Shown here one piece after another: positions 10,401 to 18,733 of a DNA stretch of 44,268 nucleotides. The DNA lies in contig JBEIHC010000012.1 of NCBI GenBank assembly GCA_040381555.1, forward strand, positions 1-44,268, in the 5' to 3' direction. The translations under genes and the position numbers were made by a program. The notes under the pieces are model-generated. The model was not told where the DNA came from and did no database searches. It saw nothing but the letters and a program-made list of their open reading frames with translations. This stretch comes from CANHCC01 sp040381555 (GTDB lineage: Bacteria; Bacteroidota; Bacteroidia; J057; RFSG01). Each line of letters begins with the position of its first letter. Position 1 is the first letter of the stretch.

Positions 10401-11802
10401 CAGTACAAACCAAGGGGTGTAACTGGATTGCTTTACCTTCAACTAATTTGGGTTGGAAAGCCTGAATTCCCAATCTGTGAAGGGTTGGAGCCCGGTTGAG
10501 TAGAATTGGATGTCCTTTGAGTACATTTTCCAAAATATCCCAAACGATAGCATCTTTTCTATCAACGATTTTCTTAGCTGATTTAACTGTTTTTACAATT
10601 CCTCTTTCAATCAGTTTACGGATGATGAATGGCTTAAACAATTCAGCCGCCATATCTTTAGGAAGACCGCATTCATGGAGTTTGAGAGTTGGTCCAACCA
10701 CGATTACAGAACGCCCGGAATAATCAACCCTTTTACCTAGGAGATTTTGACGGAATCGCCCTTGTTTACCTTTCAGCATATCACTGAGAGACTTCAGTGC
10801 ACGGTTTGATTCTGTCCGAACTGCATTTACCTTACGCGTATTATCGAATAAAGAATCTACAGCTTCCTGGAGCATTCGCTTTTCATTACGAAGAATTACA
10901 TCTGGAGCTTTGATTTCAATCAAACGCTTCAAACGATTATTCCGAATGATAACGCGTCGGTAGAGGTCATTTAAATCTGAAGTGGCAAAACGCCCCCCTT
11001 CCAAAGGAACAAGTGGACGCAATTCTGGAGGAATAACCGGAACCATCCGAATGATCATCCATTCTGGCCTATTTTCGATACGACCTTGGGCAGCACGGAA
11101 AGATTCAACGATTTTAAGACGCTTAAGGGCGTCATTTTTACGCTGTTGAGAGGTTTCATTCGCCGCTTTATGTCTTAAGTCGCCAGAAAGTTTGTCTAGA
11201 TTCAAACGACTTAATAACATCTCAAGGGCATCTGCCCCCATACGGGCGATGAATTTATTGGGATCAGCATCATCTAATAGATGATTTTCTTTGGGAAGCG
11301 TCTCAAGAATTTCAAGATATTCTTCTTCAGTCAGAAAATCCATGTCCACCACGCCTTCTTCAGCTTTAATCCCTGCGTTGATCACAACATATCTTTCATA
11401 ATAGATAATCTGATCAAGTTTTTTACTTGGAAAGCCTAAGAGGTAACCGATTTTATTCGGTAAAGAACGGAAATACCAGATATGAGCAACTGGCACGACG
11501 AGCGAGATATGTCCCATTCTTTCGCGCCGAACTTTTTTCTCTGTTACTTCTACCCCACAGCGGTCACAAATGATCCCTTTGTATCGAATCCTTTTGTATT
11601 TACCACAATGGCACTCATAATCTTTGACCGGACCAAAAATCCGTTCACAAAAAAGACCATCTTTTTCTGGCTTGTAAGTCCGGTAATTGATAGTTTCCGG
11701 TTTCAGCACCTCTCCGTGGGAACGGTTCAGGATGGATTCTGGTGAAGCCAAACTGATGGTGATGTTTTTGAAATTGCTTTTGAGTTTAAAATCCTTCTTC
11801 AT
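7456..11802 (-). CDS. rpoC: RNA polymerase subunit beta'
   Basis: This 1448-residue protein is the catalytic beta' subunit of RNA polymerase. The N-terminal zinc site is intact (C64, C66, C79, C82). The Mg-binding [12 protein letters not shown] lies near residue 472. The bridge helix and trigger-loop region follow ([19 protein letters not shown], then [28 protein letters not shown]), as does the second zinc cluster ([17 protein letters not shown]). Between the trigger-loop segment and the C-terminus is a stretch of sandwich-barrel hybrid repeats (residues about 950-1200) with GxxxxVxDGxxIxxGQ-type motifs. It is separated from rpoB by 23 nt and followed by a strong terminator. Length is normal for Bacteroidota. 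Confidence 0.98.
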   Translation of the reverse strand: [1448 protein letters not shown]

Positions 11803-11825
11803 GGATAAATTTTCTCCGGAAATGA

Positions 11826-14800
11826 TTAATCTAATGTTATTTCTAGTGCCAAGCCTCTCAATTCGTGTAGTAACACATTGAAAGATTCTGGAATATTCGG
11901 AACTGGGATGTTATCTCCTTTCACGATGGCTTCATAAGTTTTTGCTCTTCCGATGACATCATCTGATTTAACGGTGAGCAATTCCTGAAGGATATGGGAT
12001 GCACCGAATGCCTCAAGTGCCCAAACTTCCATCTCGCCAAAACGCTGACCTCCAAATTGAGCTTTACCTCCAAGTGGCTGTTGGGTAATGAGAGAGTATG
12101 GCCCAATAGAACGAGCGTGCATCTTATCGTCAACCAAGTGGCCAAGTTTAAGCATGTAAATTATCCCTACAGTGGTGGGTTGATCGAAGCGATCTCCAGT
12201 TTGTCCGTCATAAAGGAAACTACGGCCGTAATCAGGCAAATTGGCCTTTTCCAAATATCCATTTACCTCATCGAAAGTTGCACCATCAAAAATTGGAGTA
12301 GAGAATTTCACTCCTAATTTTCTTCCTGCCCAACCTAAAACGGTTTCATAAATCTGACCCAAGTTCATACGAGAAGGTACACCGAGCGGATTTAGAACAA
12401 TATCCACGGGAGTTCCATCTTCCAAGAATGGCATGTCTTCTTCACGAACAATTTTTGCCACAACCCCCTTATTCCCGTGACGACCCGCCATCTTATCCCC
12501 TACTTTCAATTTACGCTTATTGGCAACATAAACTTTCGCCAATTTGATAATTCCTGGAGGCAGTTCATCCCCTACACTCACCTGATATTTTTCTCGCTTA
12601 TACCGACCATCAATTTCATTGAAGCGACGCTTGAAGTTATGGAACAATTCTTTGACAAGGCTATTTACCTTTTCATCATTCGTCCAATCGGAAGGATTTA
12701 GATCAGTAAAATTGAGACCTGTAAGAACCTTTTCAGAGAATTTTTTACCTGAACCAATTACATCTTCATTGTACTTGTTTCGAACACTCACAACTTTGCT
12801 TTCCCCTAGTACACGCAACAGTTTCTCAATCATTTGTTTATTGAGTTCTGCGATATTGAGGTGGTAAGCTGTTTCGAGTTCACCTAACAATTTTTTCTCA
12901 TTATTCTTGGTCTTGGATTCTTTACGATCCTTAGAGAATAATTTATTGTCGATCACGACTCCTTTCACAGATGGAGGAGCTTTCAAAGAAGCATCTTTCA
13001 CATCTCCAGCCTTGTCTCCGAAGATGGCCCGTAAGAGTTTTTCTTCCGGAGTTGGGTCTGTTTCTCCTTTTGGAGTAATTTTCCCTATCAGAATATCTCC
13101 CTCACGCACTTCAGAACCTACACGAATCAATCCGTTTAAGTCCAGATTACGAGTAGCTTCCTCACTTACATTCGGAATTTCAGAAGTAAGTTCTTCCTGA
13201 CCTCTTTTCGTATCGCGTACTTGTAATTCATACTCATCGATGTGGATAGAAGTAAAGACATCTTCCATTACGATTCTTTCAGAAATCACAATAGCATCCT
13301 CAAAGTTATACCCTTGCCAAGGCATGAAGGCTACCAGTAAATTTTTTCCAAGAGCCAACTCTCCACTTTGAGTAGAATACCCTTCCACTAGGATAGATCC
13401 TTCTTCTACTTTGTCCCCTGTTTTAACGATAGGCTTTAGGTTAACGCAAGTGCTTTGATTAGTACGACGGAATTTAGGGATTTTATAAGTGACCACATTG
13501 GTATCAAAACTCACAAGATCCTCATCAGAATTGCGATCATACCGAATGACGATGCTATTTCCATCGACAAAATCAACCACACCTTTGCCTTTTGCAATAA
13601 TTAGGGCACGGGAGTCAACTGCAGCTCTGCGCTCAATTCCAGTACCAACAATAGGAGCTTGAGACATAAGCAGGGGTACTGCTTGCCGTTGCATATTCGA
13701 GCCCATGAGTGCACGGTTGGCATCATCATGTTCTAGGAAAGGAATGAGGGATGCTGCCAGACTCACAATTTGATTAGGGGCCACATCCATCAGATTGATT
13801 TCCTCTTTATTGACTTTGGGGAAATCACCTTGAATACGCGCTTGGATAAATTCTTCGGTGAACCGATTTTTATCATCCAATGCAACCTGAGACTGAGCAA
13901 TGGTAATATTATCCTCTTCCTCTGCACTCATGTATCGGATATCGTCATACACTTTACCATCTTTTACAAGGCGATAAGGGGTTTCGATGAATCCGAGCGG
14001 ATTTACTTTTGCAAATACGCAGAGAGAAGAAATCAAACCAATATTAGGACCTTCAGGGGTTTCAATAGGACATAAACGACCATAATGCGTGTAATGCACA
14101 TCTCGCACCTCGAAACCTGCTCTTTCTCTGGAAAGACCACCAGGACCAAGAGCGGACATTCTCCGCTTGTGGGTAATCTCAGCTAATGGATTGGTTTGAT
14201 CCATGAACTGGCTGAGTTGATTGGTACCGAAGAATGAGTTTATGACACTGCTGAGTGTTCTGGCATTAATTAAGTCTGCTGGCGTAAACACTTCGTTATC
14301 GCGAATATTCATACGCTCACGAATAGTGCGTGCCATACGAGATAAACCTACACCAAACTGAGCGTACAATTGCTCGCCAACAGTGCGTACACGACGATTA
14401 CTCAAGTGATCAATATCATCCACATTGGCTTTACTGTTCAACAACTCTATGATGAACTGCACGATCCGGATAATATCTTTTTTCGTAAGTACTTGGCTGG
14501 TTTCTTCTGAATCACCATGTAATCTTTTATTCAGACGAAAACGACCAACTTCTCCCAGATCATATCTTTTGTCCGAGAAGAAAAGTTTGTCAATAATACC
14601 TCTTGCAGTTTCTTCATCCGGAGCTTCTGCGTTTCTGAGTTGACGATAAATCAATTCAATTGCCTCTTTTTCGGAGTTAGAACTATCTTTTTGAAGAGTA
14701 TTATAGATTATACCATATTCATTATTGTTATTATTCTCGGACATGAGGATAATGGATTTCTGTCCGGAATCAATACACAAATCAACATCTTCGTCGCGTA

Positions 14801-15632
14801 GAATATGATCACGCTCAAGAATAATTTCATTTCGTTGAATAGACACTACCTCACCAGTATCTTCATCTACGAAATCTTCATTCCAAGTTTTAAGAACCCT
14901 TGCAGCCAATTTACGCCCTACAGCTTTTTTGAGATTGGCTTTATTGGCTTTTACTTCTTCTGAAAGACCAAATATCTCGAGGATATCTTTATCAGAGGAA
15001 TACCCTATTGCTCTAAGCAGAGTGGTTACGGGGAATTTCTTTTTCCGGTCAATATAAGCATACATGATGTTATTAACATCAGTAGCAAACTCAACCCAAG
15101 AACCTTTAAAAGGAATAATGCGGGCTGAATAAAGTCGAGTACCATTAGCATGTACACTTTGTCCAAAGAACACCCCTGGTGAACGGTGAAGTTGACTAAC
15201 TATAACGCGTTCAGCACCATTTATAATAAAGGTGCCAGAGGGGGTCATGTAAGGTATATTACCGAGATAAACTTCCTGAACAACAGGTTCAAAGTCATCA
15301 TTTTCGGCATCCGTGCAATAAAGATATAACTTAGCTTTCAGAGGCACTGCATAAGTGAGGCCTCTTTCTTTGCACTCATCAATATCGTATTTAGGAGGAT
15401 CTATATAATAGTCCTGAAATTCAAGGATAAAATTTTCCCGAGCATCAGAGATGGGGAAATTTTCTTGAAAAACTTTGTGCAAGCCTTCGTCCTTCCTTTT
15501 ATCAGGAGGGGTTTCGAGTTGCATAAATTCTTTAAAAGACTTAATCTGGATTTCCAACAAATCAGGGTACTCAAAATGCTTTTTGAGTTTCGAGAAGGAT
15601 ATCCGGTCGTTTTTATGAATGTTAGCTAACAT
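11826..15632 (-). CDS. rpoB: RNA polymerase subunit beta
   Basis: This 1268-residue protein is the beta subunit of RNA polymerase. The rifampicin-binding region (near residues 465-510) reads QLSQFMDQTNPL, then THKRRMSALGPGGLSRERAG. The positions known as D516, H526 and S531 in E. coli carry the wild-type residues, so no common rifampicin-resistance change is visible. The active-centre motif GYNFEDAIVISER, the flap region and the C-terminal GGKAQFGGQRFGEMEVWALEA clamp-anchor motif are present. An acidic, lysine-rich insertion lies near residues 895-960. The gene follows rplL after 143 nt with two hairpins and precedes rpoC by 23 nt. Confidence 0.98.
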   Translation of the reverse strand: MLANIHKNDRISFSKLKKHFEYPDLLEIQIKSFKEFMQLETPPDKRKDEGLHKVFQENFPISDARENFILEFQDYYIDPPKYDIDECKERGLTYAVPLKAKLYLYCTDAENDDFEPVVQEVYLGNIPYMTPSGTFIINGAERVIVSQLHRSPGVFFGQSVHANGTRLYSARIIPFKGSWVEFATDVNNIMYAYIDRKKKFPVTTLLRAIGYSSDKDILEIFGLSEEVKANKANLKKAVGRKLAARVLKTWNEDFVDEDTGEVVSIQRNEIILERDHILRDEDVDLCIDSGQKSIILMSENNNNNEYGIIYNTLQKDSSNSEKEAIELIYRQLRNAEAPDEETARGIIDKLFFSDKRYDLGEVGRFRLNKRLHGDSEETSQVLTKKDIIRIVQFIIELLNSKANVDDIDHLSNRRVRTVGEQLYAQFGVGLSRMARTIRERMNIRDNEVFTPADLINARTLSSVINSFFGTNQLSQFMDQTNPLAEITHKRRMSALGPGGLSRERAGFEVRDVHYTHYGRLCPIETPEGPNIGLISSLCVFAKVNPLGFIETPYRLVKDGKVYDDIRYMSAEEEDNITIAQSQVALDDKNRFTEEFIQARIQGDFPKVNKEEINLMDVAPNQIVSLAASLIPFLEHDDANRALMGSNMQRQAVPLLMSQAPIVGTGIERRAAVDSRALIIAKGKGVVDFVDGNSIVIRYDRNSDEDLVSFDTNVVTYKIPKFRRTNQSTCVNLKPIVKTGDKVEEGSILVEGYSTQSGELALGKNLLVAFMPWQGYNFEDAIVISERIVMEDVFTSIHIDEYELQVRDTKRGQEELTSEIPNVSEEATRNLDLNGLIRVGSEVREGDILIGKITPKGETDPTPEEKLLRAIFGDKAGDVKDASLKAPPSVKGVVIDNKLFSKDRKESKTKNNEKKLLGELETAYHLNIAELNKQMIEKLLRVLGESKVVSVRNKYNEDVIGSGKKFSEKVLTGLNFTDLNPSDWTNDEKVNSLVKELFHNFKRRFNEIDGRYKREKYQVSVGDELPPGIIKLAKVYVANKRKLKVGDKMAGRHGNKGVVAKIVREEDMPFLEDGTPVDIVLNPLGVPSRMNLGQIYETVLGWAGRKLGVKFSTPIFDGATFDEVNGYLEKANLPDYGRSFLYDGQTGDRFDQPTTVGIIYMLKLGHLVDDKMHARSIGPYSLITQQPLGGKAQFGGQRFGEMEVWALEAFGASHILQELLTVKSDDVIGRAKTYEAIVKGDNIPVPNIPESFNVLLHELRGLALEITLD

Positions 15633-15690
15633 GCAGGGAATAAAGGATTAATTCAAGGTACCAGAGAGGCAAGCGAGTTAAAACGCCAAA

Positions 15691-15759
15691 AGACCTGTAT
15701 CAGATACAGGTCTGGAGGCGGTATCAGCAAGCAGGGGCGGCATTAGAGAAACCGCCCCT
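15691..15759 (-). promoter_or_regulatory. Two hairpins between rplL and rpoB, possible attenuator
   Basis: In transcript order, the first hairpin pairs AGGGGCGG (15752-15759) with CCGCCCCT (15733-15740) around an 11-nt loop. The second pairs AGACCTGTAT (15704-15713) with ATACAGGTCT (15691-15700) around CTG, followed by TTTGGCGTTTT. The second resembles a weak terminator because its T-tract is interrupted. In E. coli this gap holds an attenuator and an RNase III site that lower rpoBC expression relative to the ribosomal genes; the same role here is inferred. Confidence 0.65.
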
Positions 15760-15775
15760 CAAGCTGATTCGGGGA

Positions 15776-16153
15776 TTACTTAAGTTCAATTTCAGCTCCT
15801 GCTTCAACAAGCTGAGCCTTAACATTTTCAGCTTCTTCTTTAGAAACTTTTTCTTTGATGTTACCTGGAGCGTTATCAACCAAGTCTTTAGCTTCTTTCA
15901 AGCCAAGGCCTGTGATGTTTTTAACCACTTTTACAACTTCCAATTTCTTAGGACCAGCTGCCTTCAGTACTACAGTGAATTCAGTTTGAACAGCGGCTTC
16001 AGCGCCAGCTGCGGCAGGTCCACCTGCCATCATTACCGGAGCTGCAGCAGCAGGCTCGATACCGTAATCGTTTTTAAGAATTTCAGCCAACTCATTTACT
16101 TCCTTAACTGTAAGGTTTACGAGTTGTTCAGCGAATGCTTTTAAGTCTGCCAT
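15776..16153 (-). CDS. rplL: 50S ribosomal protein L7/L12
   Basis: This 125-residue acidic protein forms the flexible ribosomal stalk that recruits translation GTPases. The N-terminal dimerisation helices (LKAFAEQLVNLTVKEVNELAEIL) are followed by an Ala/Gly-rich hinge near residues 35-55. The C-terminal factor-binding domain reads EFTVVLKAAGPKKLEVVKVV, then GLGLKEAKDLVDNAP. It lies 21 nt downstream of rplJ, which encodes its L10 anchor, and before the rplL-rpoB hairpin region. Confidence 0.98.
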   Translation of the reverse strand: MADLKAFAEQLVNLTVKEVNELAEILKNDYGIEPAAAAPVMMAGGPAAAGAEAAVQTEFTVVLKAAGPKKLEVVKVVKNITGLGLKEAKDLVDNAPGNIKEKVSKEEAENVKAQLVEAGAEIELK

Positions 16154-16174
16154 TGATTGATTTTTTAAATGTGT

Positions 16175-16705
16175 TTACTGTTGTTTTTCGGAAAGAGTTT
16201 TCAAGATACCGGCCAATTTACCTCCACCCGAAGTAAGGGCAGAAATAACATTTTTGGCAGGTGACTGAAGGAGCCCGATAATATCTCCGACAAGTTCTTC
16301 TTTGGACTTAAGGGCAATCAATTGTTCGAGGGAAGCGTCACCCAGAAAAACAGATGACTCGACAAAAGCACCCTTCAGTACCGGTTTTTCTGTTTTTCCG
16401 GTAGTGCGATACTCCTTGATAAGCTTTGCCGGCTTATTCGGGTTTTCTTTGATAAAGAACACTGCAGAGGTTTTTTTTAAGGCATCATAAATGTTACCAA
16501 AATCGCCTCCTGCCTGTTCTAATGCTTTGCGAATGAGCGTATTTTTTACCACCCGCATTTCAATATTTGCTTCGAAGCACTTTGCCCGGAGCTTATTCAC
16601 CTGTGCTACAGTGAGTCCTCCTGTATCGGCAATATAAAAGTGGGGATAGTGTTGAAACTTTTCCGCCAACTCTTTTACATGTGCTATTTTTTGATCTTTT
16701 GTCAT
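16175..16705 (-). CDS. rplJ: 50S ribosomal protein L10
   Basis: This 176-residue protein is the stalk base that binds 23S rRNA and anchors L7/L12 dimers through its C-terminal helix. The N-terminal domain contains FYIADTGGLTVAQVNKLRAK and the conserved VVKNTLIRKAL. The gap to rplA is only 21 nt, so there is no room for the long structured rplJ leader that controls translation in E. coli; autoregulation, if any, must work elsewhere in the transcript. Confidence 0.97.
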   Translation of the reverse strand: MTKDQKIAHVKELAEKFQHYPHFYIADTGGLTVAQVNKLRAKCFEANIEMRVVKNTLIRKALEQAGGDFGNIYDALKKTSAVFFIKENPNKPAKLIKEYRTTGKTEKPVLKGAFVESSVFLGDASLEQLIALKSKEELVGDIIGLLQSPAKNVISALTSGGGKLAGILKTLSEKQQ

Positions 16706-16726
16706 GTTCGTTCAGAATTAATCAAG

Positions 16727-17425
16727 TTACACACCAGCTACTGCGGATTTATCCACTTTAACACCGGGGCTCATCGTACTGGAAAGATTGATTGAGCGAA
16801 AATAGGTTCCTTTCGCAGAAGAGGGTTTAAGTTTACTCAACACCTGAATTAATTCAGCGGCGTTTTCTGCCAATTGTTCAGATGTAAAGCCTACTTTCCC
16901 GATAGTAGTGTGAATGATACCTGTTTTATCTACTTTAAAGTCGATTTTACCAGCCTTCACTTCTGTTACAGCTTTCGCGATATCTGTGGTAACCGTACCG
17001 CTTTTAGGATTAGGCATTAAGCCTCTTGGTCCTAAAACACGACCGAGCCGTCCGACCTTCGCCATTACATCTGGAGTACAGATGATAACATCGATATCTG
17101 TCCAACCTTTCTCAATTTTGGAGATATAATCATCCAGCCCGAAGAAGTCAGCACCTGCAGCTTTAGCATCCGCTTCTTTATCCGCATTTGCCAAAACGAG
17201 TACTCTTACCTCTTTACCAATACCATGCGGTAATGAGGCAACTCCACGAACCATTTGATTTGCTTGTTTGGGATCCACACCCAAACGCACATCAATATCA
17301 ACGGAGGCATTGAACTTAGTATAGGTGATTTTTTTCACGATATCGGCAGCCTCTTTAAGAGGGTAGCTTTTGGTTGCATCATAGGCACCCAAAGCCAACT
17401 TATGCTTTTTGGAAAATTTTGTCAT
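16727..17425 (-). CDS. rplA: 50S ribosomal protein L1
   Basis: This 232-residue protein forms the mobile L1 stalk at the ribosomal E site and binds 23S rRNA. Both domains are present, with the signature segment MAKVGRLGRVLGPRGLMPNP near residues 121-140 and the C-terminal return to domain 1 (GTYFRSINLSSTMSPGVKVD). It starts 12 nt after the rplK stop. In E. coli L1 represses its own rplKA mRNA; I did not find an obvious L1-binding mimic here. Confidence 0.98.
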   Translation of the reverse strand: MTKFSKKHKLALGAYDATKSYPLKEAADIVKKITYTKFNASVDIDVRLGVDPKQANQMVRGVASLPHGIGKEVRVLVLANADKEADAKAAGADFFGLDDYISKIEKGWTDIDVIICTPDVMAKVGRLGRVLGPRGLMPNPKSGTVTTDIAKAVTEVKAGKIDFKVDKTGIIHTTIGKVGFTSEQLAENAAELIQVLSKLKPSSAKGTYFRSINLSSTMSPGVKVDKSAVAGV

Positions 17426-17437
17426 GAGATTAAATAA

Positions 17438-17881
17438 TTAATTGTCCCAAGGGGCTTTGCCCTCTACCGTGATACCCATACTCCGGGCAGTGCCGGCTAC
17501 CATTTTCATCGCTGCTTCCAGTTTAAATGCATTTAAATCAGGCATTTTTGTTTCAGCGATTTCACGAATTTGCTCCCAAGATACCTTACCAACTTTTAAT
17601 CGGTTAGGCTCTTTAGAGCCAGATTGCACTTTAGCAGCATTCATAAGTAGAACGGGAGCTGGTGGAGTTTTGATTACAAAATCAAAACTTTTATCCGTGT
17701 ATACAGTAATTAATACAGGGAGGATTTGACCAGGTTTTTCCTGAGTTCTAGCATTAAATTGCTTGCAAAACTCCATGATATTTACCCCTTTCGAACCGAG
17801 AGCCGGTCCAATTGGAGGTGCAGGGTTGGCAGCGCCCCCCTTTACTTGAAGTTTTATATAGGTTTCGATTTCCTTAGCCAT
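17438..17881 (-). CDS. rplK: 50S ribosomal protein L11
   Basis: This 147-residue protein forms the L11 arm of the GTPase-associated centre. The N-terminal signature (YIKLQVKGGAANPAPPIGPA, then GSKGVNIMEFCKQFNART) is conserved, with alanine where many homologues have glutamine in the GQANPAPP motif. The C-terminal rRNA-binding domain ends in MVAGTARSMGITVEG. Only one base separates its start from the nusG stop, which implies translational coupling. Confidence 0.97.
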   Translation of the reverse strand: MAKEIETYIKLQVKGGAANPAPPIGPALGSKGVNIMEFCKQFNARTQEKPGQILPVLITVYTDKSFDFVIKTPPAPVLLMNAAKVQSGSKEPNRLKVGKVSWEQIREIAETKMPDLNAFKLEAAMKMVAGTARSMGITVEGKAPWDN

Positions 17882-17882
17882 A

Positions 17883-18416
17883 CTATTCTTTTTCGACTTG
17901 CAGGTAATTTAGTTCTACCGGGGTATTTCGACCGAAAATTTTCACAATCACTTTCAACTTTTTCTTGTCGGCCATAACTTCATCAATTACGCCACTAAAT
18001 CCATTGAAAGGACCGTCCATTACTTTTACAGGCTCGCCAACATAGAACGGGGTTTCCGGCATTTCGCCCTGTTCATTGACCTCATCTACCTTTCCGAGAA
18101 TCTTATTAACTTCAGATTTACGGATAGGTTCAGGTGCCTGTCCTTTCACTCCTCCCAGGAAGCCTATTACACCGGGCACATCCTTGATGACTTGGATAAT
18201 TTCGGGTTGAAGCTCAGCTTCTATGAGAATGTAACCAGGAAGAAAGCTCCTTTCACGGACCTTTTTCTTACCGTTACGCATCTCAAACACCTTTTCGGTT
18301 GGGATCAAAATCTGACTAATGAATCGCTCCATTTTCAGTCTCTGAATCTCAGAGTCAAGATATTGCTTAACTTTTTTTTCTTGACCGCTGATGGCCCGAA
18401 GTACATACCATTTCAT
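17883..18416 (-). CDS. nusG: Transcription termination/antitermination protein NusG
   Basis: This 177-residue protein binds RNA polymerase and links it to Rho or the ribosome. The NGN domain begins with KWYVLRAISGQEKKVKQYLD. It continues through LPTEKV-type segments (ILIPTEKVFEMR) and the LPGYILIEAEL strand. The C-terminal KOW domain (VGEPVKVMDGPFNGFSGVID) ends in VELNYLQVEKE. It lies 23 nt downstream of secE, the usual partner gene. Confidence 0.97.
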   Translation of the reverse strand: MKWYVLRAISGQEKKVKQYLDSEIQRLKMERFISQILIPTEKVFEMRNGKKKVRERSFLPGYILIEAELQPEIIQVIKDVPGVIGFLGGVKGQAPEPIRKSEVNKILGKVDEVNEQGEMPETPFYVGEPVKVMDGPFNGFSGVIDEVMADKKKLKVIVKIFGRNTPVELNYLQVEKE

Positions 18417-18439
18417 ATGTTTGCGTTGCCAGTCTTTTA

Positions 18440-18637
18440 TTAGGAGAAGATAAGGGAATAGACATAATCTAATCCATTGCTGAATACAAAATCCATGAGC
18501 GCAACAACCAGAGCAATCATCAGGGAAGCGACAAATACCGTAACGGTACTGGACTGAAGCTCCTCAAGTGTAGGCCATTGTACTTTGTACAGCAACTCTT
18601 CAGAATATTCTTTAAAGAACGATCGTAGTTTTTCCAT
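18440..18637 (-). CDS. secE: Preprotein translocase subunit SecE
   Basis: SecE clamps and stabilises SecY in the export channel. From the ATG at 18637 it has 65 residues: an amphipathic cytoplasmic helix (FFKEYSEELLYKVQWPTLEE, with the conserved VxWPT motif) and one membrane helix (TVFVASLMIALVVALMDFVF). This is the short single-span form. An in-frame ATG 39 nt upstream would translate part of the tRNA-Trp gene, so I reject it. The start lies 12 nt from the tRNA-Trp 3' end, so the tRNA must be cut out of the same transcript. Confidence 0.95.
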   Translation of the reverse strand: MEKLRSFFKEYSEELLYKVQWPTLEELQSSTVTVFVASLMIALVVALMDFVFSNGLDYVYSLIFS

Positions 18638-18649
18638 TTGGTGTTCTTG

Positions 18650-18722
18650 CACGGGCAGAAGGATTTGAACCCTCAACCTACGGTTTTGGAGACCGCCACT
18701 CTACCAATTGAGCTATGCCCGT
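18650..18722 (-). tRNA. tRNA-Trp (CCA anticodon)
   Basis: This is a 73-nt cloverleaf. The acceptor ACGGGCA pairs with TGCCCGT, with discriminator G. The anticodon loop CTCCAAA reads CCA, and the T-arm has GGTTCAAATCC. No CCA end is encoded. It lies between tuf and secE, the position usual in this operon. Confidence 0.97.
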
Positions 18723-18733
18723 AATCCGATTAA

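Noticed and set aside
7456..15632. Several plus-strand frames of 60-107 residues opposite rpoB and rpoC
   Set aside because: They are shadows of two highly conserved genes and show no independent protein features.
18638..18676. 13-residue N-terminal extension of SecE
   Set aside because: It is encoded inside the tRNA-Trp gene.
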